From an uncultured Coriobacteriaceae bacterium (GTDB lineage: Bacteria > Actinomycetota > Coriobacteriia > Coriobacteriales > Coriobacteriaceae): DNA of 64,000 bases. A program made the position numbers and the translations under genes. The first letter of the stretch is position 1. Each line of letters opens with the position of its first letter. The DNA lies in contig CALUIM010000009.1 in NCBI GenBank assembly GCA_944320725.1, positions 1-64,000 on the forward strand, in the 5' to 3' direction. Below the pieces are notes generated by a model, which was not told the origin of the DNA, made no database searches, and saw nothing but the letters and a program-made list of their open reading frames with translations. This document shows, piece by piece, positions 42,587 to 51,019 of the stretch.

Positions 42587-44290
42587 ATGAGCGACATTAT
42601 GAAACCCATGCCGTTTGCGCAGCTCATGAATTGGGCGCTGACGGAGTACGCCGAGCGCGGCAGCGTGTTTGGCGTGAAGAAGATCCAGCGCTTCGAGCCG
42701 GGAAGCGGCATCGCGCTCAACGACGAGCGCATCGAGATGCCCTTCGGCCCGGCTGCCGGCCCCAACACGCAGCTCGCCCAGAATCTGGTGGCGGGCTATG
42801 TGGCGGGCGGCCGCTTCTTCGAGCTCAAGACCGTGCAGATCATGGACGGCGAGGAGATGACCGCCTGCATCCCCAAGCCCTGCATCGCCCCGGGCGATGT
42901 CTGCTACAACTGCGAGTGGTCGACCGAGCTCACCTGCGAGCAGGCGCTCGGCGAGTACGTGAAGGGTTGGTTTGCCTGCAAGCTGCTCTCGCGCGAGCTC
43001 GAGCTGGGTGCTGACGACGGCTTCATCTTCAACATGAGCGTGGGCTACGACCTGAAGGGCATCCAGAGTCCCAAGGTCGATGCGTTCATCGAGGGCATGA
43101 AGGACGCGAGCGATACCGCTGCGTGGGCAGAGTGCCGCGCGTGGGCGCTTGAGAACCTCGACCGCTTCGAGCATGTGGATCGCGCCTTTGTCGAGGGGAT
43201 TTCGCCGGCGGTGAGCACCTCGATGACGCTCTCCACCATGCACGGGTGCCCGGCCGCCGAGATCGAGAGCATCGTGGCGTACCTGCTGGAGGAGAAGGGC
43301 CTCAATACCTGCGTGAAGCTCAACCCCACGCTGACCGGCTACGACGTTGTGCGCGAGCGTCTGGACGCGCTTGGCTACGAGGCGCTGGCGCTCGATCCGG
43401 AGAGCTTCGAGCACGATCTGCAGTGGGACGACGCGGTGGGTATGCTGCACCGCCTCATGGAGCGCGGGCGCGCCTGCGGCAAGAACTTCGGCGTTAAGGT
43501 ATGCAACACGCTGCCGGTGAAGGTGCTGTTCCACGAGCTGCCGGCCGACCAGATGTATATGTCGGGCGTGGCGCTGTTCCCGCTGGCCATCGCCGTGGTG
43601 CGCCGCATTGCCGAGGAGTTCGACGGCAAGATTCACATCTCGTTCTCTGCCGGTGCCGACGAGCGCAACATCGCCGATCTGTACCACGCCGGCGTGTGGC
43701 CGGTTACCGTGGCTACGTCGTTGCTGCGTCCTTGCGGCTACGAGCGCTTCGGGCGCATGGCAGATGCCGTGGGCGAGGTTGCGGGAACGGGCGAGCGCGC
43801 CGTGGACGTGGCGCGCGCCGCGGCGCTCGACGAGGGCGCCGTTGCGGGCGACCTGTACCGTCGTCCCGAGCACGGCCAGTCCAAGCGCCAGCTCTCGGCT
43901 CAGCTGCCGTTGCTCGACTGCTTGGGCTGCAAGGTGTGCGAGACCGTGTGCCCCAACCGCGCCAACGTGACCATCGACGTGCCGGGCTTCAGGCGCAAGC
44001 AGATCCTGCACGTGGACGGCATGTGCAACGAGTGCGGCAACTGCGCCGTGTTCTGCCCCTACGAGGGCCGTCCGTACAAGAACAAGCTCACCGTATTCTG
44101 GACTGCCGCCGATATGGATGCGAGCGACAACGACGGGTTCCTGCAGCTTGAGGACGGCACGTTCCGCGTGCGCTATCAGGGCGCGACCACAACGGTCGAT
44201 GTGAGCGATCCGGCCGCCTGCGGCATTCCGGAGGACCTCGCGCAGGTCATCGCCACCGTGCGCGATAGCTACGCCTATCTGCTGCACTAG
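42587..44290 (+). CDS. Shortened YgfK-type iron-sulfur oxidoreductase
   Basis: Residues 1-430 match the dihydroorotate-dehydrogenase-like N-terminal part of YgfK (FGPAAGPNTQLAQN, GGRFFELKTVQIMDG). A ferredoxin-like region follows with two 4Fe-4S clusters, CLGCKVCETVCP (about 445) and CNECGNCAVFCP (about 480). YgfK of E. coli is roughly 1030 residues and has a GltD-like FAD/NAD(P) module between these parts. Here the total is 567 residues and that module is missing without any sign of a frameshift. Electrons must come from a separate partner. It starts after GAGGGGAG, 64 bp after ssnA. Confidence 0.85.
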   Translation: MSDIMKPMPFAQLMNWALTEYAERGSVFGVKKIQRFEPGSGIALNDERIEMPFGPAAGPNTQLAQNLVAGYVAGGRFFELKTVQIMDGEEMTACIPKPCIAPGDVCYNCEWSTELTCEQALGEYVKGWFACKLLSRELELGADDGFIFNMSVGYDLKGIQSPKVDAFIEGMKDASDTAAWAECRAWALENLDRFEHVDRAFVEGISPAVSTSMTLSTMHGCPAAEIESIVAYLLEEKGLNTCVKLNPTLTGYDVVRERLDALGYEALALDPESFEHDLQWDDAVGMLHRLMERGRACGKNFGVKVCNTLPVKVLFHELPADQMYMSGVALFPLAIAVVRRIAEEFDGKIHISFSAGADERNIADLYHAGVWPVTVATSLLRPCGYERFGRMADAVGEVAGTGERAVDVARAAALDEGAVAGDLYRRPEHGQSKRQLSAQLPLLDCLGCKVCETVCPNRANVTIDVPGFRRKQILHVDGMCNECGNCAVFCPYEGRPYKNKLTVFWTAADMDASDNDGFLQLEDGTFRVRYQGATTTVDVSDPAACGIPEDLAQVIATVRDSYAYLLH

Positions 44291-44352
44291 CACATCTCGG
44301 TTGCTGCGAAGCATTGGAGCCACGAAGCGCCAGAACCATATAATTGCCTCGA

Positions 44353-44379
44353 GGCGGGTCCACACGGGCCCGCCTTTTG
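44353..44379 (+). terminator. Terminator of the permease-ssnA-ygfK operon
   Basis: GGCGGGTCC, loop ACAC and GGGCCCGCC form a GC-rich stem running into TTTTG. Confidence 0.8.
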
Positions 44380-44419
44380 TTAGCATGGGGTTCGAAACAC
44401 AGCGAAGGAGTAGAGACTC

Positions 44420-44872
44420 GTGAAGATTCGAGAGGTCCAAGAGCGGTTCGACGCGCTGGTTGATGAGCTCGTGCAGGTATGGGAACGCTCTGTTGTGGCG
44501 ACGCATGCGTTTTTGTCTGCGTCCGAGATTGCAAGCATCAAAGTGTACGTGCCGCAGGCGCTGCAGGGCATCGCGCATCTCGTTATCGCGGAAGACGACG
44601 CTGGATGCCCCGTTGCGTTCATGGGGGTGGAGGACGGCTCGCTCGAGATGCTGTTTATCTCCCCGGATGAGCGTGGCAAGGGTCTAGGGAAGCGCCTGCT
44701 TACGTATGGCATCGAGCGCTATGGTGTCGAGCGTCTGACGGTGAACGAGCAGAATCCACAGGCACGAGGGTTTTACGAGCATATGGGCTTTCGCACATAC
44801 AAGCGCACAGACCACGATGAGCAGGGCAATCCCTATCCGCTGCTTTACATGAGCCGCATTGGCGCAGATTAA
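44420..44872 (+). CDS. GNAT-family N-acetyltransferase (YjaB-like)
   Basis: The 150-residue acetyltransferase has the acetyl-CoA loop ERGKGLGKRLL and the C-terminal NEQNPQARGFYEHMGF motif. The start VWERSVVATHAFL resembles the YjaB/YhbS subgroup. Substrate unknown. It begins at a GTG 9 nt after GAAGGAG and is preceded by a terminator, so it is its own unit. Confidence 0.88.
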   Translation: MKIREVQERFDALVDELVQVWERSVVATHAFLSASEIASIKVYVPQALQGIAHLVIAEDDAGCPVAFMGVEDGSLEMLFISPDERGKGLGKRLLTYGIERYGVERLTVNEQNPQARGFYEHMGFRTYKRTDHDEQGNPYPLLYMSRIGAD

Positions 44873-44885
44873 CCGAGGCGTGCAA

Positions 44886-44922
44886 GATTATTCTCGACAG
44901 AATAATTCTGTTGAGAATAATC
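44886..44922. promoter_or_regulatory. 37-bp AT-rich palindrome before the AGCS symporter gene
   Basis: GATTATTCTC (44886-44895) pairs with GAGAATAATC (44913-44922) around the inner palindrome ACAGAATAATTCTGT (44897-44911). Only the two joining bases do not pair. It is 14 bp after the acetyltransferase stop, without a T-tract. It is either an unusual terminator or a double operator for the symporter. Confidence 0.6.
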
Positions 44923-45053
44923 TCTGAAACGGCGGATGTCGCATTGATGCTGCTTTGTCATCCGCATGGCCCGTCATGGGATGGAAACACGGGAGCTATA
45001 AAGTAAACCTTCGAGTGTCCGACGCCTTGCAGGCGCCAATCGAGGGGTAGTTC

Positions 45054-46487
45054 ATGTTCGATTTCTTCATGTCGGTTATTGCTGCGCTGAACACCAACGT
45101 ACTGTGGGGCATCCCCATGGTCGTGCTGATGCTCGGCACCGGCGTATTTCTGCTTATCATCACCAAGGGTGTCGTGTTCACGCGCTTCAGCGTAGTGATG
45201 CGCTACACCACCAAGACGCTCTTCCAACGTCAGGACGCCTCCGAGGCGGGGGAGGGCACCATCTCTCCTTTCCAGGCGGTGTGCACCGCACTCGCGGCGA
45301 CGCTTGGCACCGGCAACATCGTGGGCGTGGCGCTCGCGGTGGCCACGGGCGGGCCGGGGTCGATTTTCTGGTTGTGGCTCTCTGCGCTGGCCGGTATGGT
45401 CATCAAGTTCTGCGAGGTCACGCTCTCGGTTGCCTATCGCACGCGCAACGAGCGCGGCGAGATCGTGGGCGGCCCCATGTACTACATCTCCCGCGGCCTG
45501 GGCAAGACCTGGCTTGCCATGCTGTTTGCCGCCTTTGGCTTTCTCGCGTCGTTTGGCATTGGCGCGAGCGTGCAGGCAAACTCGCTCGCTGGTAGCGTGA
45601 ACGCGACCTTCGGGGTGCCGTTTCCCATCATCGGCGCCGTCGTGGCGCTGCTCGCGGGTCTTGTCCTCATCGGCGGTATCACCCGCATCGCCCAGATCAC
45701 CGAGAAGCTCGTGCCCTTCGCGGCTATCTTCTACCTCGTTGGTGCGGCGGCGGTGCTCGTGGTCAACGCTGCCGAGATCCCCGCTGCAATCGCCCAGATC
45801 TTCCGTGATGCCTTCACCGGCACGGCCGCTACGGGCGGCTTTTTAGGCGCCACGGTCATGTACGCATGCCGCGTGGGCATGTCGCGCGGCGTGTTCACCC
45901 ACGAGGCGGGCATGGGCTCGGCGCCCATCGCGCACGCCTCCGCCGACACCGACCATCCCGCGCGCCAGGGCCTGTGGGGCACCTTCGAGGTGTTCTTCGA
46001 CACCATCGTCATGTGCACCATCACAGGTCTTGTGATCATCACCTCAGGGTTGTGGCACGCTGACCCCATGATGTCCGAGGGCGCTATGAGCTCGGCGGCC
46101 TTTGGGCAGAGCATCCCCTTTGGCGAGTACATCGTGACCGTGGGTCTCATGCTCTTTGCGTTCGCCACGCTCATCGCGTGGTACTACTACGGCGAAAAAT
46201 GCGTTGAGTACCTGTTCCGCAAGAGCCACATCCAGCGTGGTGCCGTGCGTATCTACCAGGTTGCCTACGTTGCCATGGTGTTCGCGGGCTGCGTGACCAA
46301 CCTCGACGTGGTGTGGGAGTTCGCCGACTGCTTCAACGGTCTCATGGCAATCCCGAATCTCATCGCGCTGATTGCGCTTTCGCCCGTGATTCGTCGCCTT
46401 GCGGCGGACTTCTTCCGTGACCCCGACCGTCGCCGCCCGCGCGACACGGACTACGGCGAGATGCTGACGTTTCGGGACAACAAGTAG
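45054..46487 (+). CDS. AGCS-family sodium:amino-acid (alanine/glycine) symporter
   Basis: The 477-residue protein has about 10-11 membrane helices and AGCS motifs, including FQAVCTALAATLGTGNIVGV and the GMGSAPIAHASA segment. It would import alanine or glycine with sodium or protons. The start follows a GAGGGG site. It is monocistronic and convergent with a small acetyltransferase gene. Confidence 0.93.
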   Translation: MFDFFMSVIAALNTNVLWGIPMVVLMLGTGVFLLIITKGVVFTRFSVVMRYTTKTLFQRQDASEAGEGTISPFQAVCTALAATLGTGNIVGVALAVATGGPGSIFWLWLSALAGMVIKFCEVTLSVAYRTRNERGEIVGGPMYYISRGLGKTWLAMLFAAFGFLASFGIGASVQANSLAGSVNATFGVPFPIIGAVVALLAGLVLIGGITRIAQITEKLVPFAAIFYLVGAAAVLVVNAAEIPAAIAQIFRDAFTGTAATGGFLGATVMYACRVGMSRGVFTHEAGMGSAPIAHASADTDHPARQGLWGTFEVFFDTIVMCTITGLVIITSGLWHADPMMSEGAMSSAAFGQSIPFGEYIVTVGLMLFAFATLIAWYYYGEKCVEYLFRKSHIQRGAVRIYQVAYVAMVFAGCVTNLDVVWEFADCFNGLMAIPNLIALIALSPVIRRLAADFFRDPDRRRPRDTDYGEMLTFRDNK

Positions 46488-46558
46488 GCAGATTATGCAA
46501 TTTTGAAGTCGCATATTGGCTATGTGAGGTCGGCATTGCCACGCTTGCTGCCTCATGT

Positions 46559-46708
46559 TGTGCAAAAATGACGGTAGTGCACGACCTGCTTGGGAACAGG
46601 GCGTCGCGGAACGGACTCCGATGCCCGAATCCTGCGGTTTTGTATGTATAAAACCGAATTAAAAATGCATACAAGAAATCAGGCGTGCACTACCGCAAAT
46701 TTTGCACA
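46559..46708. repeat. 150-bp inverted-repeat element between convergent genes
   Basis: TGTGCAAAA (46559-46567) and CGGTAGTGCACG (46572-46583) return as CGTGCACTACCG and TTTTGCACA at 46684-46695 and 46700-46708. Inside is the small hairpin CGGTTTT/AAAACCG (46635-46655). No coding sequence or transposase is seen in the 243-bp gap. Confidence 0.7.
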
Positions 46709-46730
46709 GAAATGGGCTCCAAAGTTGGCG

Positions 46731-47021
46731 CTAGGCCACGAGGCCGGCGCGTTCGGGGTGCTTCTCGAACCAATTTACGGCGTACGAGCAGCTTAGGCGG
46801 GCCTTGCGTCCAGTCTCCTCGAGCTCTTGGGCGGCCTGCTCAAGAAGCCTGCCGGCAATGCCCTGGCCGCGCAACGATTCATCGACGAACGTGTGGTTAA
46901 TGTCGACCACGCCATCGCCGACTGCCGGAAACGTGACTTCCGCGAGTACGGTGCCGTCGGGCATAACATACTGGACGGCGTGGGAGTGGATCTCGAACTG
47001 AGCGGTTGTTGCAGTTGCCAT
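46731..47021 (-). CDS. Small GNAT-type acetyltransferase (NATD1/YidJ-like, COG2388)
   Basis: The 96-residue protein has the compact GNAT fold of COG2388: VDINHTFVDESLRGQGIAGRLL with the acetyl-CoA loop RGQGIAG, then LSCSYAVNWFEKHPE. Such proteins are minimal acetyltransferases of unknown substrate. The ATG at 47019-47021 follows AAGGAG; a longer upstream frame has no support. Confidence 0.87.
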   Translation of the reverse strand: MATATTAQFEIHSHAVQYVMPDGTVLAEVTFPAVGDGVVDINHTFVDESLRGQGIAGRLLEQAAQELEETGRKARLSCSYAVNWFEKHPERAGLVA

Positions 47022-47141
47022 GGTGCACTCCTTAGATGTGTGGCTTGTGGGGCGCGCGTCTGCACGCATTCCGAGTGGATGTGTCGTCAACGCCCACGTT
47101 ATACCCTCTGGGGCGCGGTGCACAGCGAAGAGATTCAAAGC

Positions 47142-47160
47142 ATTTGTTCCGGAAACAAAT
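47142..47160. promoter_or_regulatory. Dyad in the divergent region before the 372-residue membrane protein gene
   Basis: ATTTGTT-CCGGA-AACAAAT has perfect 7-bp arms and lies in the 240-bp divergent spacer. It is an operator candidate; the regulator is unknown. Confidence 0.45.
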
Positions 47161-47261
47161 CTGACGCAAACACGCAACAATGCGCCATCGCCGCGCGTAT
47201 ATTGCGATACTGTTGAAAGACGGAAAAGAGCAATGAATGCTCGCGAGGGGAGAGAATCGCG

Positions 47262-48380
47262 ATGGCAGACGATCCAAGGTTTGAGAGTGATCCGCATGCA
47301 CACGATGGCCGTTTCGACATGCAGCGCGCAGCGCTGCATGACTCGGCGGGGCTGGATGCGGGTACGCCGTCGGGCCTCGGCGCATCGATACCCGTGGTCG
47401 ATGCTGGCACTGCGGTTTTAATCGAGGACCCCGCGGAGCCGGCCAGCCTTATGGATATCATCACGCGCGATCGCCGCGTGAGCATCGCCGTTATCGTGGC
47501 GCTCGTCGTGGTGGCGCTGCTCTCCGCATTTCCGGTGCGCAACTATTTTGCTGCGCCTGACACCTACGACGATGTGGTCGCGGTGCTCGACGAGAAAAAG
47601 GCGAATGTGATGGGGCTCGTTGCCGCGTCGACGGCGGCGTCGGCCGGCATCACGCTCATTCCGGACGACGTGGGCACGCCCATCGCCGACAAGCTGATGG
47701 ACTTAAGCGGCAACCTCATGATCATCCTTGCCGTCATCTATCTTGAGAAATACATGCTCACCATCTTTGGATTCGCGGCATTTGGCGTGTTGTTCCCGCT
47801 GGCGTTAGCGATGATTGCAGGCAGCATCGCCGCACATCGACGTTTGGGGTTGAGCGTCATGCTCCAGCGCGTTGCGGCAAAGATGATCGCACTCGGGCTG
47901 GTCATCATGCTTGTGGTGCCGGTGAGCGTGTTCGTAACCCAAAAGATCGACGCCACCTACGATATGTCGACCGAGATCGCCGCCTCGCAGCGGCAGCAAG
48001 AAGACGAAGCCGCCGCGGCAGAGGCGGAAGAAGACGAGCCGTCCAACCCCATCGAGTTCATCCAGTCCATTCCCGACATGATTGCTGACGGCGTGACAAG
48101 CGTCTCCGACGACGTGCTCTACGAGGTCAACAGCCTCATCGAGCAGGCTGCCGTGATGATTGTGACGTCGTGCTTGATTCCGCTGCTGGTGCTGGCGTTC
48201 TTCCTCTGGATGGCGAACTTGCTGCTGGGTATCAACATCGACGCGCCCGTGCAGGCGCTCGCGGCGCGCGCTCAGCGCGTGAAGCCCACGCGTGAGGATA
48301 TTGCGCCAGCCAAGAAACGCCTTGCCGAGCGCCGCGCGCAGAAGAAGGCAGCGGAAGCAAACAAGCGCCCCAAGTCTTAA
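47262..48380 (+). CDS. Membrane protein of unknown function
   Basis: The 372-residue protein has a polar 70-residue N-terminus, a first membrane helix near 74-92, a periplasmic stretch (about 93-145), then helices near 150-170, 172-190 and 205-228. An acidic Gln/Glu-rich segment (about 240-265) and another helix near 305-330 follow. The tail is basic (KKRLAERRAQKKAAEANKR) and probably cytoplasmic. I recognise no family. Convergence is absent; the HerA-type gene follows 163 bp later on the same strand. Confidence 0.75.
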   Translation: MADDPRFESDPHAHDGRFDMQRAALHDSAGLDAGTPSGLGASIPVVDAGTAVLIEDPAEPASLMDIITRDRRVSIAVIVALVVVALLSAFPVRNYFAAPDTYDDVVAVLDEKKANVMGLVAASTAASAGITLIPDDVGTPIADKLMDLSGNLMIILAVIYLEKYMLTIFGFAAFGVLFPLALAMIAGSIAAHRRLGLSVMLQRVAAKMIALGLVIMLVVPVSVFVTQKIDATYDMSTEIAASQRQQEDEAAAAEAEEDEPSNPIEFIQSIPDMIADGVTSVSDDVLYEVNSLIEQAAVMIVTSCLIPLLVLAFFLWMANLLLGINIDAPVQALAARAQRVKPTREDIAPAKKRLAERRAQKKAAEANKRPKS

Positions 48381-48543
48381 CCAACGGTTGCAGCAGAGGC
48401 GCTCTTTCCAGCTCAATAGGTGAATTGCGCCATTTAACCTGCCCGAGAGCGCTCTGTGTCGGTAAAGTAAAGCCATCTATGCCTTTGCCGCTCTCGCTGC
48501 GGGCGCGGCGCCGCCACGGATACGCTTTCGAAAGGGTCAACGT

Positions 48544-50121
48544 ATGCTGCAAGACAACGCCATCTGGATGGGTGTGGGCGCCGAGCCCGACAAGAACCAC
48601 GTCAATCTGCTGCTGAACCAGGCAAACCGCCACGGCCTTATCGCCGGTGCGTCCGGCACGGGCAAGACCGTGACGCTCAAGGTCATGGCCGAGGGTTTCA
48701 GCCATGCGGGCGTCCCCGTCTTCATGGCCGACGTCAAGGGCGACATCACCGGCATGTGCTCCGCCGGCGAGGACACCGAGGACATGCAGAAGCGCATCAA
48801 GAAATTCGGTCTCGAGGGCTTCACCTACGAGGGCTGCCCGGTGCGCATCTGGGACATGCTGGGCGGCGAGGGTCTGCCCGTGCGCATCACCATCTCCGAC
48901 ATGGGTCCCGAGCTGCTTTCGCGCCTGCTGGAGCTCTCCGACGTGCAGGCTGGCGTGCTCGATATCGTCTTCCGCATCGCCGATGACAAGCAGCTGCTGC
49001 TCATCGACCTCAAAGACCTCCGCGCTATGCTCAACTACGTGGCCGAGAACGCCAAGGAGTACGAGACCACCTACGGCAAGGTGTCCAGCCAGTCGGTCGG
49101 CGCCATCCTGCGCAGCCTCATCTCCATCGAGGACGAGGGCGGCGACGTGTTCTTCGGCGAGCCCGATCTCGACCTCACCGACTGGTTCCAGTGCGCGCCC
49201 GACGGTCGCGGCTACGTGAACATTCTGAACGCTGCCAAGCTCATCCAAAGCCCGCAGATCTACGCGATGTTCCTGCTGTGGATGCTCTCCGAGCTCTTCG
49301 ACACGCTGCCGGAAGAGGGCGACCTGGAGAAGCCCAAGTTCGTCTTCTTCTTCGACGAGGCGCATCTCTTGTTCAACGACATGCCGAGCGAGCTGCTCGA
49401 TAAGATTGTCCAAGTGGTGAAACTCATCCGTTCGAAGGGCGTGGGCGTGTACTTCATCACCCAGAGCCCTTCCGATATTCCCGACGAGGTGCTGGCCCAG
49501 CTGTCCAACCGCATTCAGCACGGCCTGCGCGCCTACACGCCGGCCGAACAGAAGGCCGTCCGCGCCGCTGCGCAGTCGTTCCGTGAGAATCCGGCGTTCA
49601 AGAGCGAGGAGGTGATCTTGGAGCTCGGCACGGGCGAGGCGCTCGTGAGCTTCCTGAACGAGGACGGCCAGCCCGAGATCGTCGAGCGCGCCAAGATCCT
49701 GCCGCCGCAGTGCCTCATGGCCGCCGCCCCCGAGTCCGATCTCAAGGCGGCGCTGTCCTCGCAGGCCGACCTTATGAAGAAGTACGGTGACGCGGTGGAC
49801 CGCGAGAGCGCGTTCGAGAAGCTTGAGGAGCAGGAGAAGCAGGACGAGGAGGCCGAGAAGCTCGCCGAGGAGCGCGCAGAGCTCGAGAGGGAAAAGGCCG
49901 AACTCGAGAAGGAGAAGGCCAAGGAGGCCGAGAAGGCCGCCCGCAAGGCCGAGCGCGAGGCCGAAAAGGCGGCTGAGCGTGAGGCGCGTGCTCGTCAGAA
50001 GCAGCAAGAGCAGATGATGAAGGGCATCGGCAAGTTCGCCGGCCAGATCTTTGGCACCTTTGGCCGCGAGGCCACGCGCCAGATTACGCGCAACCTGTTT
50101 GGCGGTCGCCGTCGTAGGTAG
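48544..50121 (+). CDS. HerA-type ATPase of the DUF853/YjgR family
   Basis: This 525-residue RecA-fold ATPase has Walker A GASGTGKT (35-42) and Walker B FVFFFDEAHLLF (about 266-277). The ITQSPSDIPDEVLAQLSNRIQ segment is typical of the YjgR family. The C-terminal 100 residues are a charged coiled coil (repeats of EKAELEKEKAKE type) ending in a basic GGRRRR tail. HerA relatives translocate DNA or move protein partners; the YjgR subgroup has no clear role. No NurA nuclease gene is adjacent. Confidence 0.88.
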   Translation: MLQDNAIWMGVGAEPDKNHVNLLLNQANRHGLIAGASGTGKTVTLKVMAEGFSHAGVPVFMADVKGDITGMCSAGEDTEDMQKRIKKFGLEGFTYEGCPVRIWDMLGGEGLPVRITISDMGPELLSRLLELSDVQAGVLDIVFRIADDKQLLLIDLKDLRAMLNYVAENAKEYETTYGKVSSQSVGAILRSLISIEDEGGDVFFGEPDLDLTDWFQCAPDGRGYVNILNAAKLIQSPQIYAMFLLWMLSELFDTLPEEGDLEKPKFVFFFDEAHLLFNDMPSELLDKIVQVVKLIRSKGVGVYFITQSPSDIPDEVLAQLSNRIQHGLRAYTPAEQKAVRAAAQSFRENPAFKSEEVILELGTGEALVSFLNEDGQPEIVERAKILPPQCLMAAAPESDLKAALSSQADLMKKYGDAVDRESAFEKLEEQEKQDEEAEKLAEERAELEREKAELEKEKAKEAEKAARKAEREAEKAAEREARARQKQQEQMMKGIGKFAGQIFGTFGREATRQITRNLFGGRRRR

Positions 50122-50166
50122 GCTGTACCTGCGCATAGCGTGCGCTTTCGAGAGGCGCTGGTAGAG

Positions 50167-50207
50167 ACACCGGCCCCGTTTGCCCAGGCGGCAGGCGGGG
50201 CCGGTGT
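50167..50207. terminator. Bidirectional hairpin between convergent genes
   Basis: ACACCGGCCCCG pairs with CGGGGCCGGTGT, with further GCC/GGC pairing inside. It sits in the 90-bp space between the HerA-type gene and the minus-strand membrane protein gene. Confidence 0.75.
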
Positions 50208-50211
50208 TGTC

Positions 50212-50922
50212 CTATCCCATGAGCAAGCCGTTGTAATGAATGATCACGGCCAGCATTGCGATAAGGCTTGCAGCGAAGAGGGCGCCGCAAAGCGCGAGCA
50301 GCACCTTGGGCCAGCGTGCGCTGCGGTATGCGGCAATGCCGCCGCTCGCTATCACGCCGACGAGTGCGGCGACGCCGAGGCAGATCATGCAGAGGCCCTC
50401 TCCCAGCGCAAGCGATGGTAGGTCTGCGGCGGAGACGTTGACATAGTGATAGCCGTGGAGCAGGCTCACGTCACCTGTGGCAATCATATAGGCGCCGGGT
50501 CCGATGCCGGTAAGCGAAAGTGCTACCCCGAGCACGCCGCAAACAGCCATCGTCATGCGCGGGCTCATACCGCCGAACAGGCTGCTCGCGCCCGATGCAC
50601 TGGTGCCATATGAGATAAGGCTGCCGTTATAGTGAATGATCGCACCGAGGGTCACAACAACGCCTGCGACGAGGATAACGATGCCGACAAACGGCATCCA
50701 GTCGGGGAGGGCCGTCGGCACAAGCAGGAAACAGCCTACTCCGCAAGCAACGAGTGCTGCGCCGGTGATGCGCGCAAGTTTGGGCCGGTCGGCGGGCGGC
50801 GTGGTGGCGTAGTGATAGCTATGAAGCAGGCGCACATCGCCCGTGATGATCTGGTAGACGCCAAGCCCGGCAATGAGCAGGCTAACAACGGCGGTGATGA
50901 TGAAACCCGAGAACTCGTCCAT
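50212..50922 (-). CDS. Membrane protein with an internal duplication, function unknown
   Basis: The 236-residue protein consists of two similar halves, each with three hydrophobic helices. Half one has GVYQIITGDVRLLHSYHY and ends with IIHYNGSLI; half two has GAYMIATGDVSLLHGYHY and ends with IIHYNGLLM. The conserved GDVxLLHxYHY and IIHYNG blocks recur about 130 residues apart, which shows a tandem gene duplication. The His/Tyr-rich blocks lie at membrane edges and could bind a metal or heme; this is speculation. I do not recognise the family. Confidence 0.8.
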   Translation of the reverse strand: MDEFSGFIITAVVSLLIAGLGVYQIITGDVRLLHSYHYATTPPADRPKLARITGAALVACGVGCFLLVPTALPDWMPFVGIVILVAGVVVTLGAIIHYNGSLISYGTSASGASSLFGGMSPRMTMAVCGVLGVALSLTGIGPGAYMIATGDVSLLHGYHYVNVSAADLPSLALGEGLCMICLGVAALVGVIASGGIAAYRSARWPKVLLALCGALFAASLIAMLAVIIHYNGLLMG

Positions 50923-51019
50923 GAAACGGTCCTTTCGTGCACCTCAGGTTTAATTGGCGCGAGTATGCTCCTTCGCGCTCTGCAATGCAAGAGGGGGTTG
51001 TCTGCTGCCCGTCCTGCGC

